16,167 nt of DNA, taken from JBAZOD01 sp041648955. Lineage in GTDB: Bacteria > Patescibacteriota > Patescibacteriia > Patescibacteriales > JAQTRU01. The position numbers and the translations under genes are program-made. Positions 6,193-12,280 of this stretch are shown one piece after another. How positions within the stretch are numbered: the first letter of the stretch is position 1; every line of letters begins with the position of its first letter. The notes under the pieces are model-generated. The model did no database searches. It worked only from the letters and a program-made list of their open reading frames with translations, and had not been told where the DNA came from. The stretch is taken from assembly GCA_041648955.1 (NCBI GenBank), contig JBAZOD010000018.1, forward strand, positions 1 through 16,167, given 5' to 3'.

Positions 6193-8124
6193 ATGTCTGA
6201 ATATTTTTTTAGAAGATTTTTTTTCTCTTTGCTTTTCTTCTCTTTCGCGCTTCTTTCGGGATTTATTGTTTCTTTTGCAAGCGCGCAAACGGAAGGAGAC
6301 CTGGGAGATAATCTTAATATAGAATACCCCGTCGGGGAACTCGGCAATTGCGCGAATAAGGCTGAATGCAAATCTTTCTGCGCTAGATCGGAAAATATGG
6401 AAGCTTGCTCTTCTTTTGCCGAAAAACATGGCTTAATCACCAAAGAAAAAGCGGAAATAAATAAAAAATTATCCGAGCTTAAATCCCAGGGTGGTGGTCC
6501 GGGAGGCTGCTCCGATAAAACTTCTTGCGAAGCTTATTGTTCCGACTTGAACCGTATTAGTGAATGCGTTTCTTACGCCGAAAAAAACGGGCTGATGGAT
6601 AAAACTCGTTTGGAAGAAGCGAAAAGAATAGAGCAAGCCATTAAAAACGGCATTGTTCCTCCCGGGCAATGTAAAACGGAAAACGAATGTGATCTTTATT
6701 GTTCCAAGGCTGAAAATATGGAAGAATGTCTGGCTTTTGCCGAAAAAGCCGGATTTTTGAAAGATAAAGATTTAGCCGATGCTAAAAAAGTTTTGCCTCT
6801 TATGAAATCAGGCGAAACCCCCGGACGGTGTAAAACCAAAGAAGAATGCGATCTCTATTGCGATGATGAAAATCATGCTGAAGAATGCGCCGACTTTGCT
6901 TTAAAAGCCGGCTTTGTGAGCCAGGATGAAGCGGAAATGATGAAAAAAACAAAAGGCAAAGGCCCTGGAAATTGCAAAGGTGAAGAGGAGTGCAATGCTT
7001 TTTGTTCTGTTCCGGAAAACCAGCAAACTTGTTTTGAATTCGGCAAAAAATATGGCCTTATTCCCGAAGAACAATTGAAAAAAATGGAAGAGGGGAAAGC
7101 CAAATTGAAAGAAAGTTTGGAAAAAGCTCCGGCGGAAGCTGTCTCTTGCGTTGAATCTCTCGTCGGCTCGGAAACTTTTGCTAAAGTGAAAACTGGCGAA
7201 ACTCTTCCGCCTCGCGAGCTTGGCGAAAAAATGAGGGAATGTTTTGAAAAAAATGTTCCTTCCGGTCCCGGTGGCTGTAAAAATAGAGAAGAATGCGATG
7301 CTTTCTGTTCTGATTCCGCTAATTGGGAAGTTTGTTTCGGTTTTGCCGAAAAGCAGGGTCTTATCTCGGAAGAGTATCTGAAAGAGATGAGGCAAAGCCG
7401 TGCAGAAAACGGTCAAGCGCTTCAGAATTTTCCCTCGGAAGTTGCCGAGTGCGTTAAGGGAAAACTTGGCGAAGAGACATTCCAAAAAATCCAATCCGGC
7501 TCTTTTCTTCCTAATCAGGAAACCGGAACTGCTATCGGAGAATGTTTCAAAAATTTTGCGCCGAATCCGGAAGATGGAGAAATTCAGAATAGACCGGAAT
7601 CGGGCAGCAATCCCTCTTTAAAAAATAATGAAGGAATTTTTAACCAAAATCCTTCCGGAAACATTCCGCCCGGGGATAAAATAGAAATGATGCCTGGAAG
7701 TGAAAACCCTGAATTTAAAAATGAAGGAGGGCAGGGAATGGGGATGCCAAACTACGAAGGGTTTAATTATAAAAATATTCAACCTGGGCTTGAGCTTAAA
7801 AATGGCAATGAGCTAAGGGAGATTTATCCCGGCAATCAAACCTCTCCCGGCAATATGAATAATTTTGAAATAATGAATCAGGAAAGAAAAGAAATACAAT
7901 TTTCCCCGGGAAATCAAGGACAATTTCAAGCTCCTTCTGGCGCCGGTGAGTTTGGCGCGCCAAATTCCGGTGGCCAAACTATGTCCCCGGGCGGTGGAGA
8001 AAATTATATTCCTCCTGCTCCCGCGCCTTCTGTGACTCCGGAATCTTCCGCTCCTTCTCCAACTTCCCCTAGTGAGGATGGCGGCGCCTCCGTTTTCTCA
8101 ATTTTTTGGAAACTGTTCCAATAA
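6193..8124 (+). CDS. Secreted cysteine-rich repeat protein
   Basis: 643 aa. Signal peptide at 1-31 (RR, a long Phe/Leu core, then ASA before Q). Six repeats follow the exact spacing C-x5-C-x3-C-x8-C followed by a FAEKxGL-type helix, at residues 53-72, 106-125, 160-179, 213-232, 261-280 and 362-381. A second module with two Cys and the pattern C-V...ETF-x-K...G-x-x-LP...G...EC-F appears twice, at 319-350 and 420-451, after repeats 5 and 6. Residues from about 460 are Pro/Gly/Asn/Ser-rich and disordered. Each repeat has an even number of Cys, suggesting two disulfides per unit in an extracellular scaffold. I recall similar repeats in unannotated Parcubacteria proteins but no assigned function. 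ATG 6193 is preferred over the TTG at 6163 because it begins just before the signal peptide. Confidence 0.85.
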   Translation: MSEYFFRRFFFSLLFFSFALLSGFIVSFASAQTEGDLGDNLNIEYPVGELGNCANKAECKSFCARSENMEACSSFAEKHGLITKEKAEINKKLSELKSQGGGPGGCSDKTSCEAYCSDLNRISECVSYAEKNGLMDKTRLEEAKRIEQAIKNGIVPPGQCKTENECDLYCSKAENMEECLAFAEKAGFLKDKDLADAKKVLPLMKSGETPGRCKTKEECDLYCDDENHAEECADFALKAGFVSQDEAEMMKKTKGKGPGNCKGEEECNAFCSVPENQQTCFEFGKKYGLIPEEQLKKMEEGKAKLKESLEKAPAEAVSCVESLVGSETFAKVKTGETLPPRELGEKMRECFEKNVPSGPGGCKNREECDAFCSDSANWEVCFGFAEKQGLISEEYLKEMRQSRAENGQALQNFPSEVAECVKGKLGEETFQKIQSGSFLPNQETGTAIGECFKNFAPNPEDGEIQNRPESGSNPSLKNNEGIFNQNPSGNIPPGDKIEMMPGSENPEFKNEGGQGMGMPNYEGFNYKNIQPGLELKNGNELREIYPGNQTSPGNMNNFEIMNQERKEIQFSPGNQGQFQAPSGAGEFGAPNSGGQTMSPGGGENYIPPAPAPSVTPESSAPSPTSPSEDGGASVFSIFWKLFQ

Positions 8125-8135
8125 AACAAATTTCA

Positions 8136-8170
8136 AAAATCGATGGGGTATTTGCCCCATCGATTTTTTT
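8136..8170 (+). terminator. Strong terminator after the cysteine-repeat gene
   Basis: 13-bp stem (8136-8148 with 8155-8167), 6-nt loop, T-run through 8170. Ends the envelope transcription unit and insulates the tRNA-Arg gene starting 19 bp later. Confidence 0.93.
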
Positions 8171-8188
8171 ATTGTTTAATGATTTTAT

Positions 8189-8260
8189 GTTCCCGTGGTG
8201 AAATGGATATCACGCGTGGCTTCGAACCACGTATTGGGGGTTCGAATCCCTCCGGGAACA
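8189..8260 (+). tRNA. tRNA-Arg(TCG)
   Basis: Cloverleaf: acceptor GTTCCCG/CGGGAAC, D-stem GTGA/TCAC, anticodon stem CGTGG/CCACG with loop CTTCGAA (anticodon TCG), T-arm GGGGG-TTCGAAT-CCCTC, discriminator A8260. CCA is not encoded (next bases CCG). Its 3' end is duplicated downstream. Confidence 0.95.
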
Positions 8261-8441
8261 CCGAAGGGTGTTTCCGAAAAAGCAAATTTATTTGCTTTTA
8301 AGAGGGATTCGAACGAAAGGTGGGTCGGAGGGAAAGTTGCCAGGTTCCCTCCGTATCGGAAAAAATTAAAAACCAAGGGTTTTTAAAACGCACCTCGATA
8401 TTATCGGGGGAGTAGCGAGATTCCCTCCGGGAACACCGAAG
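8247..8441. mobile_element. 175-bp insert bracketed by a 20-bp copy of the tRNA-Arg 3' end
   Basis: The sequence 8247-8266 (last 14 nt of the tRNA plus 6 nt) recurs without mismatch at 8422-8441. A tRNA 3' end repeated as a direct repeat is the usual footprint of tRNA-targeted integration, but the interval has no integrase or ORF. It holds the tRNA-tail repeat, a 9-bp hairpin at 8366-8386 and a CTCGATA/TATCGGG-like inverted stretch at 8393-8410. It could be a remnant or a non-autonomous mini-element. Confidence 0.5.
8302..8361. repeat. tRNA-tail repeat, copy 2 (after tRNA-Arg)
   Basis: 8302-8314 is a perfect 13-bp inverted copy of the tRNA-Arg T-arm strand 8240-8252. The core 8305-8361 is 56/57 identical to 5156-5212, including the internal hairpin (8326-8333 with 8346-8353). 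Similarity resumes after a gap at the linker AATTAAAAACC, so this copy lacks the first palindrome present in copy 1. Confidence 0.88.
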
Positions 8442-8463
8442 AGAAGTTCTACTGAATAAGTAT

Positions 8464-9144
8464 ATGTTTGATTTTTATAAAGAAACAGAAAACATTGGTG
8501 GCTGGCTTACTGAAGCTGAAGGAGTTTTTTTGCATAAAACCGCGAAAAAAATTCAGACGAAAAATGTAATTGTGGAAATTGGTTCTTGGAAAGGTAAATC
8601 AACTCTTTGTCTTGGCAACGGTTCTAAAGATGGAAATAAAGTTAAAATTTTTGCTGTTGATCCGCATACCGGTTCCTCTGAACATCAAAAAGCATTCGGT
8701 AAAATCGATACTTTTGAGGAATTCAAAAAAAATATAACGAAAGCTGAAATTGCTGAATTCATCAATCCTGTAAAAGATACTTCCGAAAACGCGGCAAAAA
8801 ACTTTAATCAAAAAATTGGTTTTATTTTTATTGATGGCGCTCATGAATATAATTTTGTCAGATTGGATTTTAAGTTATGGTTTCCAAAAGTGATAAATGG
8901 AGGACTTTTGGCTTTTCATGACTCTTGGCACTTTCTTGGACCTAATTTAGCCACAGCCATCCCTTTGTTGTTTTCTTCTAAAATAAAAAATCCGCGTTTA
9001 ATCGACACTATCACCTGTTTTGAAAAAATTGATAAAAATTCTTTTTTTAATCGCCTTTATAATGTCTATTTTCTTATTTTCCGCTCTCTGTTTGGCATAA
9101 AAGGATTTTTACGATTAAAATATCAAGGTAGTAAAATTATTTAA
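8464..9144 (+). CDS. Class I SAM-dependent methyltransferase (Methyltransf_24-like)
   Basis: 226 aa. The SAM-binding loop is VEIGSWKGKST (residues 37-47), the acidic residue binding the ribose follows in FAVDPHTGSSEH (63-74), and the later motif FIDGAHEYNFVRLDF (122-136) with GGLLAFHDSW (146-155) matches the Methyltransf_24/CmcI-like group often found near surface-glycan genes. The C-terminal 60 residues are hydrophobic and basic and may sit on the membrane. Acceptor substrate unknown. The gene starts 22 bp after the duplicated tRNA-Arg end, has no Shine-Dalgarno, and is 10 bp upstream of cca. Its codon choice seems more A/T-rich than its neighbours, which with the att-like repeat hints at acquisition, but I have not measured this. 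Confidence 0.82.
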   Translation: MFDFYKETENIGGWLTEAEGVFLHKTAKKIQTKNVIVEIGSWKGKSTLCLGNGSKDGNKVKIFAVDPHTGSSEHQKAFGKIDTFEEFKKNITKAEIAEFINPVKDTSENAAKNFNQKIGFIFIDGAHEYNFVRLDFKLWFPKVINGGLLAFHDSWHFLGPNLATAIPLLFSSKIKNPRLIDTITCFEKIDKNSFFNRLYNVYFLIFRSLFGIKGFLRLKYQGSKII

Positions 9145-9154
9145 TTTCTATAAA

Positions 9155-10609
9155 ATGATTTTTCCTAAAGAAATAGAAAAAATTTCCGAAAAACTTTCTC
9201 AAGCCGGTTTTAAGGCTTACCTTATCGGCGGTTCTCTTCGCGACCTTCTTTTGAATCGCGAACCGAAAGATTGGGATGTTGCGACTGATGCCAGACCGGA
9301 AGAAATTCAAAAAATTTTTGCCGATTCTGTTTATGAAAACGATTTCGGCACTGTTGCCGTCAAAAGCGGCTCTAGCGACCCCTGTCTTAAAATAATCGAA
9401 ATCACCACTTTCCGCTTGGAAGGAAAATACACCGATGCCCGCCATCCGGATGAAATAAAATTCGCCAAAACCATTGAAGAAGACCTTTCTCGTCGCGATT
9501 TCACCATTAACGCTCTCGCTCTTCTTCTTGATAAAAAAAGCGAGCTTATTGATCTCTTTGATGGCTTGAAAGATTTGGATAAAAAAATCATCCGCACTGT
9601 CGGCTCTCCTGATGAAAGATTTAAAGAAGACGCTCTCCGCCTCCTTCGCGCCGTCCGCCTTTCCGCCGAGCTTGGTTTTGTTATTGAAAATAAAACCCTT
9701 TCTTCCATAAAGAAAAATTCAAAACTTCTCAAAAAAATTTCTCAAGAAAGAATCCGTGACGAGTTTGAAAAAATGATTATGTCTCCTCGCGCTTCGGAAG
9801 GAATTGTCTTGTTAAGAGATGCCGGCCTTCTTGAATTTGTCTTGCCTGAACTCTTGGAAGGGGATAAGGTTTCACAGAATAAACATCATATTTATGATAT
9901 TTTTGAGCATTCTCTTCGCTCCTTGGATTATGCCGTCAAAAAAGATTTTAATCTGGAGCTTCGCCTCGCCGCTCTCTTGCATGATATCGGCAAACCTCGC
10001 GTTAAAAAAGGTGCCGGAGAAAACGCCACTTTTTACGCTCACGAAATCGTTGGCGCCAAAATAGCCTCTGCCGCTCTTGTCCGCCTTTGTTTTTCCAAAA
10101 AAATAGTTGATAAAGTTCGCCATCTCGTCCGTTTTCATATGTTTAACTACGCGGTTGGCGAAGTAACCGACTCAGGCGTCCGCCGCCTTATTGCCCGCGT
10201 CGGTTTGGAACATTTGGATGATCTCCTAAAACTTCGCGAAGCCGACCGCATCGGCTCCGGCGTTCCGAAAGCTTTTCCTTATAAGCTTCGCCACCTTCTT
10301 TATATGATAGAAAAAGTCCGTCACGATCCGATTTCTCCCAAAAATCTGAAAATCAATGGCAATGAAATTATGGCGCTTTTAAAAATTGATCCTTCTCCTA
10401 AAGTCGGCATGATTTTAAACGCTCTTCTTGATGAAGTTATGGAAACGCCGGAAAAAAATGATAAAAAAATACTTGAAAAACGCGCCGAAGAATTGGATAA
10501 ATTGTCCGATAAAGAATTGGCTAAACTGATGGCTGGTTCAAAAAAGAAACAGGCCGCTTTTGAAGCTGCTGTTGACGAAGAGATAAAAGGCAGGCATTAT
10601 ATAAAATAG
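9155..10609 (+). CDS. cca: CCA tRNA nucleotidyltransferase with HD domain
   Basis: Adds or repairs the 3' CCA of tRNAs from CTP and ATP. 484 aa. The class II nucleotidyltransferase head has GGSLRD (25-30) and the metal-binding DWD (39-41), then RRDFT (113-117) and the RLLRAVRLSAELGF segment (162-175). An HD domain follows: H245/H246, H252 and LLHDIGKP (274-281). This layout matches bacterial Cca/PcnB proteins with an HD domain; a poly(A) polymerase role cannot be excluded by eye. None of the five tRNA genes in this window encodes CCA, so such an enzyme is needed. The ATG is 10 bp after the methyltransferase stop, with no Shine-Dalgarno; the stop is TAG. Confidence 0.93.
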   Translation: MIFPKEIEKISEKLSQAGFKAYLIGGSLRDLLLNREPKDWDVATDARPEEIQKIFADSVYENDFGTVAVKSGSSDPCLKIIEITTFRLEGKYTDARHPDEIKFAKTIEEDLSRRDFTINALALLLDKKSELIDLFDGLKDLDKKIIRTVGSPDERFKEDALRLLRAVRLSAELGFVIENKTLSSIKKNSKLLKKISQERIRDEFEKMIMSPRASEGIVLLRDAGLLEFVLPELLEGDKVSQNKHHIYDIFEHSLRSLDYAVKKDFNLELRLAALLHDIGKPRVKKGAGENATFYAHEIVGAKIASAALVRLCFSKKIVDKVRHLVRFHMFNYAVGEVTDSGVRRLIARVGLEHLDDLLKLREADRIGSGVPKAFPYKLRHLLYMIEKVRHDPISPKNLKINGNEIMALLKIDPSPKVGMILNALLDEVMETPEKNDKKILEKRAEELDKLSDKELAKLMAGSKKKQAAFEAAVDEEIKGRHYIK

Positions 10610-10632
10610 CATAATTTGAAAGGAGAATTTGT

Positions 10633-10800
10633 ATGGACAAGCTGCTCTGTCTCATTGTTTTCCCTAAAAAAATAGGTGAACAAGCAAAATTGGTTGATAT
10701 TAGTTTTTTTAAAAAACCAAAAAATCCTCCCTTTTTTCCTCACAAAAAAGAGGAGCATTTCCCAAAAGGAAGTGTTCTGATAAAAAATCCCCCGGCCTAA
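10633..10800 (+). CDS. Small 55-aa ORF with strong Shine-Dalgarno
   Basis: ATG 10633 preceded by AAAGGAG (10619-10625) at a 7-nt distance, the best ribosome site on the plus strand of this window. The product starts MDKLLCLIVF and continues with Lys- and Pro-rich sequence (KKPKNPPFFPHKKEEHFPKG). I do not recognise it. A possible promoter is TTGACG (10572-10577), 17 nt, CATTAT (10595-10600) inside the end of cca. The stop codon at 10798-10800 falls in the loop of the terminator of the convergent gene, so the ORF's last codons make up half of that hairpin. Without homologues it is uncertain, but start signals and an open frame of 55 codons in AT-rich DNA favour a real small protein. Confidence 0.5.
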   Translation: MDKLLCLIVFPKKIGEQAKLVDISFFKKPKNPPFFPHKKEEHFPKGSVLIKNPPA

Positions 10801-10809
10801 GTCGGGGGA
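10788..10809 (-). terminator. Terminator of the small Cys/His protein gene
   Basis: 7-bp stem TCCCCCG (10788-10794) with its complement (10803-10809), extendable through a G-T and C-G pair. The minus strand continues into a T6 run. Same TCCCCCG-type stem as the terminator at 1991-2021. On the plus strand it is followed by TTATTTT, so it may work both ways. Confidence 0.8.
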
Positions 10810-10819
10810 TTATTTTGTG

Positions 10820-11014
10820 CTATATTTCATCAAAATCAATCTCCTTTTTATGTCTTGCATTATGTATTGGCTCATATTCTGCTTTTACTCTCATTCCGCA
10901 TTTTTTACAAACAAAACAGCAAGGAGTTACATGTTCTTTTTCTTTTGCTTTGGGATTATTGTGGCATGGACAAAAACATTCCTCAAAATTTAGTGAACGC
11001 GGGTATTCATCCAT
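10820..11014 (-). CDS. Small Cys/His-rich, probably zinc-binding protein
   Basis: 64 aa, ATG 11014 with AGGAG 7 nt upstream; the second ATG at 11010 is out of frame. Metal-ligand-like residues form two clusters: C13, C15, C17, H18 and C32, C33, C36, C39 (CFCPCH and PCCFVCKKCG), with a basic tail and acidic C-terminus. This arrangement resembles short, unannotated treble-clef or zinc-ribbon proteins seen in CPR genomes; function unknown, possibly nucleic-acid or ribosome associated. Its start region overlaps the -35 region of the divergent dut promoter, so the two may be expressed in opposition. It ends 10 nt before the shared hairpin at 10788-10809. Confidence 0.76.
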   Translation of the reverse strand: MDEYPRSLNFEECFCPCHNNPKAKEKEHVTPCCFVCKKCGMRVKAEYEPIHNARHKKEIDFDEI

Positions 11015-11029
11015 CGACTCTCTCCTTTT

Positions 11030-11057
11030 TTGATTATTTAACTTCTTCCTTTATACT
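11030..11057 (+). promoter_or_regulatory. Promoter of dut
   Basis: TTGATT (11030-11035), 16 nt, TATACT (11052-11057). Predicted start near 11064, a 20-nt leader with no Shine-Dalgarno. A minus-strand TATAAA (11050-11055) overlaps the -10 box and could serve the divergent small gene. Confidence 0.65.
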
Positions 11058-11083
11058 AAATGTAATTTTTTAAAAATCAATTT

Positions 11084-11515
11084 ATGAAAGTTTTAATTAA
11101 ACGCTTGGACAAAACTATTCCTTTGCCGGAATATAAAACAAAAGGCGCTGTCGCCTTTGATTTTTCTTCTCGCCTGGAAATCGAAATAGCGCCGAAATCG
11201 ATCGGCTATGTTCCTTTAAATGTCATTATAAAAGTTCCTGCCGGTTTTGCCTTGAAAGTTTTTGCAAGAAGCGGCACTCATAAAAAAGGACTTATTCTGT
11301 CAAACGGCGTCGGCATTATTGATTCCGATTATTGCGGCGAAGAAGATGAAATCAAAGCCGCTTATTACAACTTCACCGATTCTCCGGTTGTTATTGAAAA
11401 AGGAGAGCGCGTCGCTCAAGGAATTATAGAGAAGAAAGAAAACATTGAATGGGAAGAAGTTAAAAAAATGTCCGAATCCTCCCGCGGCGGTTTCGGCACA
11501 ACCGGTGCAAAATAA
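11084..11515 (+). CDS. dut: dUTP diphosphatase
   Basis: Hydrolyses dUTP to dUMP, keeping uracil out of DNA and supplying the dTMP precursor. 143 aa, the usual trimeric dUTPase size, with all five motifs in order: I AVAFDFSS (22-29), II ARSGTHKKG (61-69), III GVGIIDSDYCGE (75-86, with the likely catalytic D80 and the uracil-stacking Y83), IV GERVAQG (107-113) and V RGGFGTTG (134-141). Motif II has THKKG where LAxxxG is typical. No Shine-Dalgarno; start fixed by the N-terminal strand MKVLIKRLD. Functionally linked to nrdJ at the left of the window. Ends in a hairpin shared with the convergent 95-aa gene. Confidence 0.93.
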   Translation: MKVLIKRLDKTIPLPEYKTKGAVAFDFSSRLEIEIAPKSIGYVPLNVIIKVPAGFALKVFARSGTHKKGLILSNGVGIIDSDYCGEEDEIKAAYYNFTDSPVVIEKGERVAQGIIEKKENIEWEEVKKMSESSRGGFGTTGAK

Positions 11516-11518
11516 AAC

Positions 11519-11538
11519 CGCCTTCCGGCGATTTTTTT
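11519..11538. terminator. Short bidirectional terminator between convergent genes
   Basis: 4-bp GC stem CGCC/GGCG with TTCC loop (11519-11530), T7 on the plus strand and GTTTTATTTT on the minus strand. Stem is short, so strength is uncertain. Confidence 0.6.
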
Positions 11539-11543
11539 AAAAC

Positions 11544-11831
11544 TCAAGAATGCCAATGCCCGAAGGCAGAATTACCGTTACCCACCCACATACTGCCGCT
11601 TTTCTCGCTCTCATTTTCTCTATACTCTTCTAATGCTTCCCCGGAAACCCTCCGGAAACTTCTATTGCCGATGGAGACTTCATGCCCGACCCCAATTTTT
11701 AATCCTAGTACTCTTTTTATTTCTTCAAAACTGGTCCCACTTTTTGCGCCTTCGCCTCCTTCTGTCACTCTTCCATTCTTAACGATCACCGGTTTGCCGT
11801 TCACCTTAATTTCATATTCTTGTTCTTGCAT
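11544..11831 (-). CDS. Small hypothetical protein
   Basis: 95 aa, ATG 11831 with AAGGAG 6 nt upstream. Family not recognised. The N-terminal 25 residues form a likely beta hairpin (YEIKVNGKPVIVKNGRVTEGG), followed by a helix (FEEIKRVLGLKIG) and a second strand pair (HEVSIGNRSFRRVSGEALEEY); the C-terminus is Ser/Gly/Asn-rich and ends in GHWHS. No cysteines, no membrane segment. The stop codon is TGA, and reading through it would enter the terminator, which argues that TGA is a true stop in this organism. The promoter at 11869-11896 lies between it and tRNA-Pro on the same strand, so it might also receive read-through from the tRNA. Confidence 0.72.
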   Translation of the reverse strand: MQEQEYEIKVNGKPVIVKNGRVTEGGEGAKSGTSFEEIKRVLGLKIGVGHEVSIGNRSFRRVSGEALEEYRENESEKSGSMWVGNGNSAFGHWHS

Positions 11832-11868
11832 TTTTCTCTCCTTGTTTTTTGATTATGAACTAAAAAAC

Positions 11869-11896
11869 ATCCTATCATAAGACTTTTTTAATGCAA
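11869..11896 (-). promoter_or_regulatory. Promoter of the 95-aa gene at 11544
   Basis: Minus strand TTGCAT (11891-11896), 16 nt, TAGGAT (11869-11874), with TG one base before the -10 (extended -10). Confidence 0.65.
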
Positions 11897-11921
11897 GTAT
11901 AATTTTTTTATTTACACTTTG

Positions 11922-11992
11922 TCGGGTTGCCGGGAATTGAACCCGGATTACACGCACCCGAAGCGTGCGTAATACCTTTATACCACAACCCG
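11922..11992 (-). tRNA. tRNA-Pro(CGG)
   Basis: On the minus strand: acceptor CGGGTTG/CAACCCG, anticodon stem CACGC/GCGTG with loop TTCGGGT (anticodon CGG, G37 as usual for Pro), T-arm CCGGG-TTCAATT-CCCGG, discriminator A. D-stem has 3 pairs (GTA/TAC). CCA is not encoded. Its 5' part is repeated upstream at 12054-12079. Confidence 0.93.
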
Positions 11993-12053
11993 TTTTTGAG
12001 CGTTCAATATTGCTATGCCTTAAATTTTAGTGCGCCTGTCCGCCTTGGGCGGA

Positions 12054-12079
12054 TAATACCTTTATACCACAAACCCGTT
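12054..12079 (-). repeat. Duplicate of the tRNA-Pro 5' half
   Basis: Matches 11970-11994, i.e. the acceptor 5' strand and D-arm of tRNA-Pro, with one extra A in the acceptor (position 12071-12073 region). No anticodon or T-arm follows, so it is not a functional tRNA. Adjacent on the right arm side is a TCCGCC-TTG-GGCGGA hairpin (12039-12053). Confidence 0.82.
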
Positions 12080-12128
12080 CGCTTTTAATTTAAGCAACCG
12101 CGGCTCTCTTAGTCAAATTCTATTTCTC

Positions 12129-12156
12129 TTGACTTTTTTTCGCTCCCGAATATAAT
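12129..12156 (+). promoter_or_regulatory. Promoter of the tRNA-Val / second tRNA unit
   Basis: TTGACT (12129-12134), 16 nt, TATAAT (12151-12156); start near 12163, 31 nt before tRNA-Val. The spacer end CTCCCGAAT (12143-12151) is the exact inverted copy of ATTCGGGAG (12192-12200), the start of tRNA-Val. Confidence 0.8.
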
Positions 12157-12193
12157 GTTTTCCAGTTCCTGATGGTAGCTTTAGATTATTTAT

Positions 12194-12266
12194 TCGGGAG
12201 TAGCTCAGCTGGTAGAGCATCTCATTTACATCGAGAGGGTCGCAGGTTCGAGTCCTGTCTTCCGAG
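12194..12266 (+). tRNA. tRNA-Val(TAC)
   Basis: Acceptor TCGGGAG/CTTCCGA (one G-T), D-stem GCTC/GAGC, anticodon stem TCTCA/CGAGA with an A-C mismatch at 31-39, loop TTTACAT (anticodon TAC), T-arm GCAGG-TTCGAGT-CCTGT. The discriminator reads G12266 instead of the usual A for Val. CCA is not encoded. First gene of a two-tRNA unit. Confidence 0.88.
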
Positions 12267-12280
12267 ATTAAATAAAAAAT

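Noticed and set aside
8185..8386. Overlapping frames on both strands of about 63 codons
   Set aside because: They are read through tRNA-Arg and the tRNA-tail repeat; translated tRNA sequence gives spurious proteins.
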